Source of the DNA: Candidatus Eremiobacteraceae bacterium
Lineage (GTDB): Bacteria; Vulcanimicrobiota; Vulcanimicrobiia; Eremiobacterales; Eremiobacteraceae
DNA: 64,000 bases
NCBI GenBank assembly: GCA_035710745.1
Contig: DASTCX010000003.1
Coordinates: 62,001 to 126,000 of the forward strand
Direction: 5' to 3'
The first letter of the stretch is position 1. Every line of letters begins with the position of its first letter. Positions 1 to 7,609 of this stretch are shown piece after piece. The notes beneath the pieces were generated by a model that saw only the letters and a program-made list of their open reading frames with translations, was not told the origin of the DNA and did no database searches. The position numbers were made by a program, and so were the translations under genes.

Positions 1-412
1 CGATGAATCCGATGATGCCGAGCGCGGCGGCGCCATGCCACACGACCCAGAACCATCTCGACGCCGCCGGTCCGAACGGCCACCACTCAGGCGCGACGCC
101 CGGATACGTCACGGTGTACGCGCCGATCGCGATGCCGCAGATGATGTACGCGGCGGCCAGCAAGACGAGCGCTGGCGAGCGGCTGATGACTAGGCGGTTC
201 GACAGCAAGAATGCCGTCGCGAGATACGCGACGGCCGTTACGGCTCCGATCGCCGAAACGAACGCACCGGATGCCGGATACGACGAAGTCCAGGCTGAGA
301 GCGCGAGAATGGCGGCGATCGCCATGACGGTGAAGCCGCCCCAGACCCCGGCCCACCCCAGCGTCGCGGAATCCGTTTCGGGCGCGAGCGGTGGCGCCGT
401 TGCCTGATCCAT
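1..412 (-). CDS. MASE4-type membrane sensor protein, N-terminal fragment (runs off window)
   Basis: The frame is open from an ATG at 412 leftward to the window edge (137 codons, no stop). The translation is hydrophobic, with about four membrane segments. It carries the pattern of the MASE4 membrane sensor domain: a helix near residues 25-45, a second ending in AFLLSN, then AAAYIICGIAIG, a TYPG turn and a Trp-rich loop ending RWFWVVWHG. MASE4 normally sits at the N terminus of diguanylate cyclases, histidine kinases or other signalling proteins, so an output domain is expected outside the window. The gene is divergent from the oxidoreductase operon at 508. The output domain and total length cannot be seen here. 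Confidence 0.7.
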   Translation of the reverse strand, partial: MDQATAPPLAPETDSATLGWAGVWGGFTVMAIAAILALSAWTSSYPASGAFVSAIGAVTAVAYLATAFLLSNRLVISRSPALVLLAAAYIICGIAIGAYTVTYPGVAPEWWPFGPAASRWFWVVWHGAAALGIIGFI

Positions 413-464
413 ACCTAGTAGTAATTCCCTTCCTGGAAACCGCCTAGACCCGCCTCGCAGGCAG

Positions 465-484
465 CCGTCCGAAGGGTCGGACGG
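465..484 (+). other. 8-bp hairpin in divergent intergenic region
   Basis: CCGTCCGA at 465-472 pairs with TCGGACGG at 477-484 around an AGGG loop, 23 bases upstream of the ATG at 508. It lies in the only gap between the divergent MASE4 gene and the oxidoreductase operon. It could be a leader structure or an operator half-site pair. No poly-T follows it, so it is not a typical terminator. Confidence 0.35.
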
Positions 485-507
485 AGGGCGTCCGCAACCG
501 TCACAGG

Positions 508-1395
508 ATGGAACGTATAGGCCTCATCGGCGTCGGCGCGATGGGCGAACCGATGGGTGCATCGCTGCTGCGCGCGGGCTTCCCGCTGTGCGTCAGCGCA
601 CACCGTTCGCGGGAGCGGGTTGAACGTCTTGTGAAAGCCGGCGCGGCTGAGGCGCCGGATCCGGCGGCAGTCGCCGAGCGCTCGGATGTCGTCATCACGA
701 TGGTGCCCGACTCGCCACAAGTCGAAGACGCCTTGTTCGGCGAGCGCGGCGCGGCGACGACGATGAACAAAGGTACCCTCGCGATCGACATGTCGACGAT
801 CTCGCCGCTCGCTACGCGCGCATTCCACGCGCGCCTCGCGAAGCAAGGCGTCCAGCTCGTCGACGCGCCGGTCTCAGGCGGCCCGAGCCGTGCGACGACC
901 GGCGAGCTGACCATCATGGCCGGCGGCGATCAGGCCGCGTTCGACAAGTGCGAGCACATCTTGCGCGCGATGGGAACACCGACGTACCTCGGCGGACCTG
1001 GGATGGGCGAGACGGTCAAGCTCGTCAACCAGATCATCATCGCGACGATCATGATCGCCAATGTCGAGGGTCTCGTCTTCGCGAAGAAGGCCGGCGCGGA
1101 TATCGCCGACGTCCGCTCGGTGCTCGCGACGGCCACGGCGAACAACTATCTGCTCGAGAAGTGGCTGCCGCAGACGTGGTTCGCGGGCAAGCGCGACGGC
1201 GGCTTTGCGCTCGATCTTCTCCGCAAGGATCTGAACGCCGCTCTCGACGCCGCCAGGCAGATGGGCCTCGGCCTGCCGTCGTCGGGCCTGACGTACCAGC
1301 TCTTCACCGCCGCGAGCGGCGCGGGTCACGGCCGCGAAGACTACAGTGCCGTGTCGGCGCTCTACGAAGAACTCGCACAAGTCAAGGTCAGCTGA
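508..1395 (+). CDS. NAD(P)-dependent beta-hydroxyacid dehydrogenase (3-hydroxyisobutyrate dehydrogenase family)
   Basis: This 295-residue protein is full length for the family. It has an N-terminal Rossmann motif GVGAMG at residues 8-13, the substrate signature DAPVSGG near residues 118-124, and the catalytic lysine of the KLVNQ motif at about residue 171. Family members oxidise 3-hydroxy acids such as 3-hydroxyisobutyrate, tartronate semialdehyde or glyoxylate derivatives with NAD(P). The exact substrate is not readable from sequence. It is the first gene of a five-gene operon with a carboxymuconolactone decarboxylase-like protein, two zinc dehydrogenases and a cupin, which suggests catabolism of a hydroxylated carbon source. 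The start is the first ATG, placed just after the divergent intergenic region. Confidence 0.88.
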   Translation: MERIGLIGVGAMGEPMGASLLRAGFPLCVSAHRSRERVERLVKAGAAEAPDPAAVAERSDVVITMVPDSPQVEDALFGERGAATTMNKGTLAIDMSTISPLATRAFHARLAKQGVQLVDAPVSGGPSRATTGELTIMAGGDQAAFDKCEHILRAMGTPTYLGGPGMGETVKLVNQIIIATIMIANVEGLVFAKKAGADIADVRSVLATATANNYLLEKWLPQTWFAGKRDGGFALDLLRKDLNAALDAARQMGLGLPSSGLTYQLFTAASGAGHGREDYSAVSALYEELAQVKVS

Positions 1396-1412
1396 GGTCG
1401 ACGATTCCACCC

Positions 1413-1757
1413 ATGCCGCCGAACATCGAAGAATTCAACGCCTATCGCCGCAAGATGAACGAGAAGATCCTCGCGTGCGGGCATCTCGGCATCAGCCGCT
1501 TCTTCAACCTCGACACACGCGCGTACGAAGACGGCGCGCTACCGGGCAAGACGAAGGAGCTGCTCGGGCTCGTCGCATCGCTCGTGTTGCGTTGCGACGA
1601 CTGCATCACGTATCACATCGGACAGTGCGTCGCCCAAGGCGTCACCGACGAAGAGTTCTACGACACGTTCAACGTCGGCCTCGTCGTCGGCGGCTCGATC
1701 GTCATCCCGCACATGCGCCGCGCGTTCGACACGCTCGAGCAGCTGCGAGGAGCGTGA
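1413..1757 (+). CDS. carboxymuconolactone decarboxylase (AhpD-like) family protein
   Basis: This 114-residue all-helical protein has the CxxCxxxH signature (CDDCITYH, residues about 61-68) of the AhpD/CMD family. Those proteins are gamma-carboxymuconolactone decarboxylases or peroxidatic disulfide reductases. With the CxxC pair present, a redox role is as likely as a decarboxylase role. The ATG at 1413 is 15 bases after the previous stop. Its own stop overlaps the GTG of the next gene (GTGA at 1754-1757), so the two are translationally coupled. A longer reading back to 948 would overlap the dehydrogenase gene almost entirely and is not credible. Confidence 0.85.
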   Translation: MPPNIEEFNAYRRKMNEKILACGHLGISRFFNLDTRAYEDGALPGKTKELLGLVASLVLRCDDCITYHIGQCVAQGVTDEEFYDTFNVGLVVGGSIVIPHMRRAFDTLEQLRGA

Positions 1758-2803
1758 GTTTGCGTCAAGCCCATCTCACGGCGCCCCGGACGATCGAGTG
1801 GCGTGAGTCGAACGCGCCGAAACCCGGACGTGGCGAACTGCTCGTGCGCATCCGAGCCGCGCTCACGTGCGGCACGGATCTCAAGACGTATCGCCGAGGT
1901 CATCCGAAACTCGCCTATGGGCCGTTCGGCCACGAGGCATCGGGCGACGTCATCGCGGTCGGCAAAGACGTCGATCGATTCGCCGTCGGCGATCCGGTCA
2001 TGTGGGTCCAGACCGCGCCGTGCGGCGCGTGCGAGAAGTGCGCGCGCGGCTTCGAGAACCTGTGCGAGCATCTCTTCGACGACATCGCGCTCGGCGCGTA
2101 TGGCGACGAGCTGCTGCTGCCGGCGAAAGTCGTCAGACAGAACGTCTACAGAAAACCCGAAAAGCTTTCGTACATAGAAGCGGCGTTCTTAGAGCCGTTT
2201 TCGTGCGTCGTGCACGGCTGGAACGTGCTACGGCGCGCCGATGCCCGGCGTCCGCTGCCGCCCGACGTCACGATCATCGGCGCGGGAACGATCGGCTTGC
2301 TCCATCTCATCTACGCCGTTCGAGCCGGCGTCAACGCGACCGTGATCGCTCGGGGCGCGCAGCGGAGCGAGCTCGCGGCATCGCTGGGAGCGAAGACCGT
2401 CATCGAGGCGGAAGACACGAAAACCGTCGACGCGCTCGCCGGCAGCGCCGGCGCAGTGTTCGAGTGCGCGGGTACGCAGTCGACATGGACCCTCGCCGCC
2501 GCGCTCGCACGCCCGGGCGGTCGCGTCGTTCTCTTCAGCGGCTTGCCGTCGGGTGCCGTCGCGCAGTTCGATGCGGCGAAGATCCATTACGGCGAGATCG
2601 CTTTGCTCGGAGCCTTCCACTTCACACCGGCCGATGTCCGCGAGGCATACGAGCTCCTCGGGCGCGGCGGCATCGATGTCAAGCCGCTCGTATCCGGCGT
2701 CGAGAAAATGGATGATATCATCGACGTCTTCGAGCGGCTCGACCGTCGCGAAGGCCACAAGTTCGCGCTCGTGCCTGACGGCGAGGACCCTCGATGGACG
2801 TGA
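1754..2803 (+). CDS. zinc-dependent medium-chain alcohol/polyol dehydrogenase, copy 1
   Basis: This is a 349-residue MDR-superfamily dehydrogenase starting at the GTG that overlaps the preceding stop. Catalytic zinc ligands are visible as C39 (TCGTD) and H60-E61 (GHE). The structural zinc site is the four-cysteine cluster in PCGACEKCARGFENLC, about residues 90-104. The Rossmann motif is GAGTIG. Family members oxidise alcohols, polyols or sugar acids with NAD(P). Its last 10 bases overlap the second MDR gene, which is a diverged paralogue. Two adjacent MDR enzymes plus a beta-hydroxyacid dehydrogenase fit stepwise oxidation of a polyol or sugar derivative. The substrate is inferred only in general terms. 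Confidence 0.85.
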   Translation: MSLRQAHLTAPRTIEWRESNAPKPGRGELLVRIRAALTCGTDLKTYRRGHPKLAYGPFGHEASGDVIAVGKDVDRFAVGDPVMWVQTAPCGACEKCARGFENLCEHLFDDIALGAYGDELLLPAKVVRQNVYRKPEKLSYIEAAFLEPFSCVVHGWNVLRRADARRPLPPDVTIIGAGTIGLLHLIYAVRAGVNATVIARGAQRSELAASLGAKTVIEAEDTKTVDALAGSAGAVFECAGTQSTWTLAAALARPGGRVVLFSGLPSGAVAQFDAAKIHYGEIALLGAFHFTPADVREAYELLGRGGIDVKPLVSGVEKMDDIIDVFERLDRREGHKFALVPDGEDPRWT

Positions 2804-3822
2804 CCCGCGCCGCGATGTACGACCGCGACGGGTCGATCTCGATCCGCGAAATCGAACTGCCGCAGATGAACGACGGCGAAGCGCTCGTCCGCATCACCGC
2901 GTGCGGCATCTGTCCGGGCGAAGCGATGGATTGGTACGTCGCCCGCAAAGCGCCGTTCGTCCTCGGACACGAGCCGGTCGGTATCGTCGAGGCGATCGGA
3001 GCGGGCGTCGATCGACTGAGAAAAGGCGACCGCGTCTTCATCCACCATCATGCGCCGTGCATGACATGTAAGTGGTGCGAGCGCGGCGACTACGTTCAGT
3101 GCGAGACGTGGCGACCGGCGCGGCTCGTTCCCGGGGGCATGTCCGAGCGAGCGGTCGTCCAAGCGCAAAGCGTCGCCGTGGACATGCTCACGTTGCCCGA
3201 CGCGGTCGATGACGACGTCGCCACGTTCGTCGAGCCGCTTGCGACCGTCGTCAAGTCGCTCGATCGAGCCGGCGACGTCCGAGGCCGTTCGGTGCTCGTC
3301 ATCGGGCTCGGCGTCATGGGCTTGCTTCACGTCATGCTCGCAGGGCGACGCGACGCGGCGCTCATCATCGGCGTCGACGGCGTCGACATCCGTCGCGCAA
3401 AGGCGCTTTCGATCGGTGCGCATGCCGTGTTCGCGCCCAGCGAGGCAGTTGCTCGCGTCAAGGAAGCGACCGGCGGCGGCGCGGACGTCGTCGTCGTCGG
3501 CCCGGGTTCGACGGCAGCGATGGATGCCGCAGCCGCCTCGGTCGCGCCCGGCGGCACGATCGTCTTGTTCACGCCGCTTCCGCCAGGCGAGCGCTGGGGT
3601 ATCCCGGTCAACGACTTGTTCTTCAAAGACGTGCGCATCACGCATTCGTACAGCGCAGGTCCTGGCGATACGCGCAAAGCGTTGGAATTGCTCGAAAACG
3701 GCCTACCGGTTGCCGATCTCATCACGCACCGGCTGCCGCTGACGGATGTGCGAAACGCATACGATCTGGTCCGCGACGCGGGTGAAGCGCTGAAGGTCAT
3801 CGTATATCCACAGCGATCGTGA
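2794..3822 (+). CDS. zinc-dependent medium-chain alcohol/polyol dehydrogenase, copy 2
   Basis: This 342-residue MDR enzyme has catalytic zinc motifs ACGICPG and GHEP. Its structural zinc cluster is PCMTCKWCERGDYVQC and its cofactor-binding motif is GLGVMG. It is related to the preceding gene but clearly diverged, so the two probably act on different substrates or form different steps of one pathway. The ATG at 2794 lies 10 bases inside the previous gene. Its stop overlaps the GTG of the cupin gene (GTGA at 3819-3822). The overlaps mark this as the fourth gene of a single transcript. Confidence 0.85.
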   Translation: MDVTRAAMYDRDGSISIREIELPQMNDGEALVRITACGICPGEAMDWYVARKAPFVLGHEPVGIVEAIGAGVDRLRKGDRVFIHHHAPCMTCKWCERGDYVQCETWRPARLVPGGMSERAVVQAQSVAVDMLTLPDAVDDDVATFVEPLATVVKSLDRAGDVRGRSVLVIGLGVMGLLHVMLAGRRDAALIIGVDGVDIRRAKALSIGAHAVFAPSEAVARVKEATGGGADVVVVGPGSTAAMDAAAASVAPGGTIVLFTPLPPGERWGIPVNDLFFKDVRITHSYSAGPGDTRKALELLENGLPVADLITHRLPLTDVRNAYDLVRDAGEALKVIVYPQRS

Positions 3823-4277
3823 AGAACGCCTTCAGTCCCGATGCGAACAGCTGGTCAGGCATCGAGCCCGTCGGCTATCGGGCGGGCCGTCGAGACGAAC
3901 CGGGTCAAGGCTATCGGGGCGTCACCAAGCACGTCATCTCCGGCGACCGCGGCGAGCCATCATCTTTCGAGGTCCGTTATTTTGAGATCGAGCCAGGCGG
4001 CTACACGCGGCTCGAAAAGCATCGCCACGTGCACTCGGTGACCATCATCCGCGGACGGGGCTACGCCGTCGTCGGCGCCGACATCCATCCGCTCGGGACG
4101 TTCGACCACATCTACGTCGGACCGATGACGATGCACCAGTTCGTCAACGACGCGGCCGAGCCGCTCGGCTTCATCTGCGTCGTCGACGCCGAACGCGACA
4201 AACCGCAGCCGGCGACCGACGACGAATTCGCCGATCTGTCGCGCTCCCGCGCGCTCGCGGGGAAGATCCACCGGTAG
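3819..4277 (+). CDS. cupin-domain protein
   Basis: This 152-residue single-domain cupin starts at a GTG overlapping the previous stop. Cupin motif 1 is visible as HRHVHSVTIIRGRG (histidine metal ligands). The second motif region follows a predicted turn (GTFDHIYVGPMTMHQF), with the final histidine in HQF. The fold usually binds a divalent metal and either isomerises or cleaves a small substrate, or senses it. As the last gene of the oxidoreductase operon it may act on an intermediate or remove a product. The stop is followed at once by palindromic repeats, which probably end the transcript. Confidence 0.78.
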   Translation: MKNAFSPDANSWSGIEPVGYRAGRRDEPGQGYRGVTKHVISGDRGEPSSFEVRYFEIEPGGYTRLEKHRHVHSVTIIRGRGYAVVGADIHPLGTFDHIYVGPMTMHQFVNDAAEPLGFICVVDAERDKPQPATDDEFADLSRSRALAGKIHR

Positions 4278-4374
4278 TAGTAGGCCGACCGAAGGTCGGC
4301 ATGCCGAGCTTCGCTCGGCCTACTACAATCTTGCAACTGGAGAGGCCGCGGCGGTCGAGATAAATCTCGACCGC
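4278..4374. repeat. two palindromic intergenic repeats (families B and A) between convergent genes
   Basis: Family B occupies 4278-4325 as two oppositely oriented copies of TAGTAGGCCGAnCGAAgnTCGGC, each of which is itself a hairpin. Family A is a 24-bp palindrome at 4351-4374 with arms GCGGTCGAG and CTCGACCGC around ATAAAT. The repeats lie between the convergent ends of the cupin and helicase genes, a position suited to bidirectional termination. Confidence 0.85.
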
Positions 4375-4384
4375 TCCCTATTTA

Positions 4385-7300
4385 TTAGTTGGGCAGTAAA
4401 GAGATCTGTTGAGGAGCAGGGGCGGCGAAGTCCATGCACGGTGCCGCGCGATACGGACACGTCGCGCACTGCGGTCCGGCCTTAGCGGTGAGGTCAGCGT
4501 TGCGGATCCCGGCCGCGACGGCCTCGACCTCTGCGCGCACCGTATCATCGTCCGGCAGATCGACGCGCTCGAGGCTCACGCCGCCCGCGCCGATCCGCAG
4601 GATGGCGCACGATGCGATGTCTTCGCCGTACGCCCTCGATGCAGCGATGCGATAGAGCGCCAGTTGAAGAGCGTAGTGCTCTATCGCGGTGATGCCGGTT
4701 TTATAATCGATGATGAGGCGCCCGCCGGTTGGATCGTCCGCGATGAGATCGATGAAGCCGGTCACCTCGACGCCGCCGACGTCGAGTGTGAACGGCGCCT
4801 CGACGCGCACCGGCTTCCAACCCGCGAGCGCGGCCATGACCGCCTCGACGCTTGCCGTGGCGCGATCGCGCTCGGCGCGCGACGGTTCGAGCGCGAGATC
4901 GCGGATCGCAGCGTCGATGTACGCGGCCGGCGATCGACCTTGCGCGCGGCCCCAGGTCTCAAGCGCCCGGTGGACGAGATCGCCGTACGTGCCGGCAGAA
5001 AGCAGCGAATCGCGCGACCGTTCCGAGGCGTCCAGCTCCTGCGGATCGGCATCGTCAGCTGTCGAAGCCGAACGGCCAAATCCGGGCAGACCGTACGCGA
5101 GCCGGTACGTCACCGAACGCGGGCATTGCTCGAACTGCGAGATCGATGAGAACGAGAGCGCCGGTACTTCGACCTGAGGCCGAATGGCGCGTTCGAGCAC
5201 GAAATCGCCGACCGGCAATGGCGCAGCGGACACGGCCGGCGATGAGCGGACGAAACGCGCGCCGGTGCGAGCCGGTTCGTCGAGCGTCTTCCAGCCTCGC
5301 CGCTTGATCCACGAGAGCGCGTGCTCCAAGAACTCATGGACTTTGCCATCGGGGTTCTTGCCGGACGCTGGTCGTCGAAAGCCGCTGACGAATAGCTCGT
5401 CGCGCGCTCGCGTAAGGGCGACGTAGAACAGCCGACGTTCCTCGCGCTCGCGCTCGAGGTCGCGCTCCCGCTCGCCCGACGTCAAACCGCCCGCATCCGC
5501 GGCAAGGTCGACGTACGTCGTGTGGAACGGCCGTTTGAGGTCCGGCCCCTCGCCGGCGAGCAGCGCCCCGCTCCTCGGATCGAGGCGTACGGCGGCGTAA
5601 TCCGGCGGCATCTGCGGCCAGACGTCGATGACGAACACGACCGGCCATTCGAGCCCTTTCGCCGCGTGAATGGTCATGACATTGATCGCATCGGCGGATG
5701 GCGGATCCGCTTCTTGATCGTCGGCCTCGGCCAAACTCAGCTCGCGAACGTATTGGTCAAAGTCCGCAGCGCGCGAGCCGGGATTGCGTTCGGCGAACGA
5801 GCGCACCATCGCGGACAGCTTTTCGACGTTCGCGCGCGCCTGATCGCTGCGGTGGCCCGACCGTGTGTCGGCGGTCAGCAGCAGGCTGGCGCGATCGACG
5901 ACCGCTTCCCAGGCGATGACGAGCGGTGCGCCGCCGAACTCCTCGAGCGCATCGATCGTGCGGCGGAACCGGTCGAGCCGGTTACGTGCATCGGCATCGA
6001 ACGAGTCGGGAAGGTCTTCGACGACGGCTCTGCTCGAGAGGTGCGAACCCTCGATGCGCATGTCGCCGCACAGCGCGGCGATCGAGGCATCGGAGAGGCC
6101 GACCGACGGTGAGGAGAGGACGCGAGCGGCGGCCGCATCGTCGAGCGGATCGGTCACGAGCCGCAGCCACGCGAGTGCGTCGAGCACCTCCGGCGCCTCG
6201 TAGAAACCTGCGCCGCCGTACTGGCGGAACGGCACGTCGCACGCGTTGAGCGCCTCGATGAGCGGCTGGAGCTTCGTCTTGCGCCGGCTCAAGATCGCGA
6301 TGTGGCGCGGCGCGAGCGGTTCGAACTCGCCGGGCCGGTCTTGGCGTTCGACGCTCCGTCCGCTCGCCAACAGCTCGACGATCTTCGCCCCGACCCATTG
6401 CGCCTCGAGCTCGCGCGTCCGCGCGGCGTTCGGCGGCTCGCCGCCGACCAACCCCCAATGGCTTGCGGCATGGACGACCGGAGTATCCGCTTCACCGCGC
6501 GTCGCCTGGAGCGGCTCGCGATCCTCGAAATGCGATCCGATGACCGAGTGCGCGAGATCGAGGATCTCTTGCCGCGAGCGTCTGTTCTCGGTGAGCGCGA
6601 ACGTGACGCAGGCCGGCTTTCGGCCGAAGAGAGCGAGATTGAGCGGATCGATCCCGCGGAATCCGTAGATCGTCTGACGAGGGTCGCCGACGACCATCAC
6701 GCGTTCGCAGCCCTCGCCGAACATCGCCTCGAGCAGACGGATCTGGCGCGGGTCCGTGTCTTGATACTCGTCGACGATGCAATGGCGGAAGCGGCCGCGC
6801 AGCGATCGTCCGATGTCCGGCCGCTTCACGATCATGTCGTGCGCGATGTTGAGCAAGTCGGCATACGTGAGCGCGTTGCGATCGCGCAGGCGTTCATCGT
6901 AGCGCGCGAACAGGCCGGCCGCGGCTTCGACGCGAGCCCGCTCCTCACCGAGCTCGCGCTCGAACGCGCGATCGCCGATCTCGGCGATCAACTGTCGCGT
7001 CTTGCCGACCTTGAAGATCTTGCGACACGGGTTCGCGCCGAACGCGTCGGCGGCGGCGAGCGCGCGGTCGCGAAACGCGGCGATCGACTCGCCGCGATCG
7101 CGCAGCCGCTGGCAGATGTCGAAGAGCGCCGTCCGGACCTGATCGACGACGAAGAACCGGAGCGCAAACGATGCCGCATCGCCGCGCACCGCGCCGCGGA
7201 TCATATCGTCGAAAGCATGCCAGAACTCGACCCGCGCGTCGATCTCGTTGATGAGCGTGCTATCGGGCGAAAGATCGAGTTCGAAGCCATGCTCTTTGAG

Positions 7301-7609
7301 CAGCGACAACGCGAAGGCGTGGAAGGTGGCGCATTCGGGCGGCTCGACCCCCGGCCCCAACCGGTTCATGATCCGCCCACGCAGCTCGGCCGCCGCCTTC
7401 TTCGAGAACGTCAGAAGCAGGATCGACGAGGCGGGGCAGCCGGCGGAAGGATCATCATTCAGCTGCGCCACGCGCTCGACGATCGTGAACGTCTTCCCCG
7501 TGCCCGCGCCGGCATCGACGAGCGCCGGGGCGGTGAGCGGGTGTCCCATGACCGATCGTTGTTGCGCGGAGGCGGTCGCGTGTTTATCCGGCGCGATCAT
7601 CACGTTCAC
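4385..7609 (-). CDS. UvrD-type helicase with RecB-type Fe-S nuclease domain (AdnA/AdnB/AddA-like)
   Basis: This is a 1074-residue superfamily 1 helicase-nuclease. The Walker A motif DAGAGTGKT (K39) is intact, as is the DExx box IVDEYQDTD. Helicase motif V/VI regions include TIHAAKGLEWP and LFYVALTRARDEL. The C-terminal domain carries the PD-(D/E)XK core: an Asp in GFIDLI, then IIDYKTG and a Gln in LQLALYR. A four-cysteine iron-sulfur staple is formed by one Cys in FEQCPRS and the CATCPYRAAPC motif near the end. Such enzymes resect double-strand breaks for recombination and degrade foreign DNA. The start lies 26 bases inside the neighbouring helicase gene, so the two are co-transcribed and probably form a heterodimer. 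Confidence 0.88.
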   Translation of the reverse strand: MNVMIAPDKHATASAQQRSVMGHPLTAPALVDAGAGTGKTFTIVERVAQLNDDPSAGCPASSILLLTFSKKAAAELRGRIMNRLGPGVEPPECATFHAFALSLLKEHGFELDLSPDSTLINEIDARVEFWHAFDDMIRGAVRGDAASFALRFFVVDQVRTALFDICQRLRDRGESIAAFRDRALAAADAFGANPCRKIFKVGKTRQLIAEIGDRAFERELGEERARVEAAAGLFARYDERLRDRNALTYADLLNIAHDMIVKRPDIGRSLRGRFRHCIVDEYQDTDPRQIRLLEAMFGEGCERVMVVGDPRQTIYGFRGIDPLNLALFGRKPACVTFALTENRRSRQEILDLAHSVIGSHFEDREPLQATRGEADTPVVHAASHWGLVGGEPPNAARTRELEAQWVGAKIVELLASGRSVERQDRPGEFEPLAPRHIAILSRRKTKLQPLIEALNACDVPFRQYGGAGFYEAPEVLDALAWLRLVTDPLDDAAAARVLSSPSVGLSDASIAALCGDMRIEGSHLSSRAVVEDLPDSFDADARNRLDRFRRTIDALEEFGGAPLVIAWEAVVDRASLLLTADTRSGHRSDQARANVEKLSAMVRSFAERNPGSRAADFDQYVRELSLAEADDQEADPPSADAINVMTIHAAKGLEWPVVFVIDVWPQMPPDYAAVRLDPRSGALLAGEGPDLKRPFHTTYVDLAADAGGLTSGERERDLEREREERRLFYVALTRARDELFVSGFRRPASGKNPDGKVHEFLEHALSWIKRRGWKTLDEPARTGARFVRSSPAVSAAPLPVGDFVLERAIRPQVEVPALSFSSISQFEQCPRSVTYRLAYGLPGFGRSASTADDADPQELDASERSRDSLLSAGTYGDLVHRALETWGRAQGRSPAAYIDAAIRDLALEPSRAERDRATASVEAVMAALAGWKPVRVEAPFTLDVGGVEVTGFIDLIADDPTGGRLIIDYKTGITAIEHYALQLALYRIAASRAYGEDIASCAILRIGAGGVSLERVDLPDDDTVRAEVEAVAAGIRNADLTAKAGPQCATCPYRAAPCMDFAAPAPQQISLLPN

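Noticed and set aside
1-407. Plus-strand 134-residue ORF at the left edge
   Set aside because: It is antisense to the MASE4 frame, whose membrane helices and TYPG/WH motifs make it the real gene.
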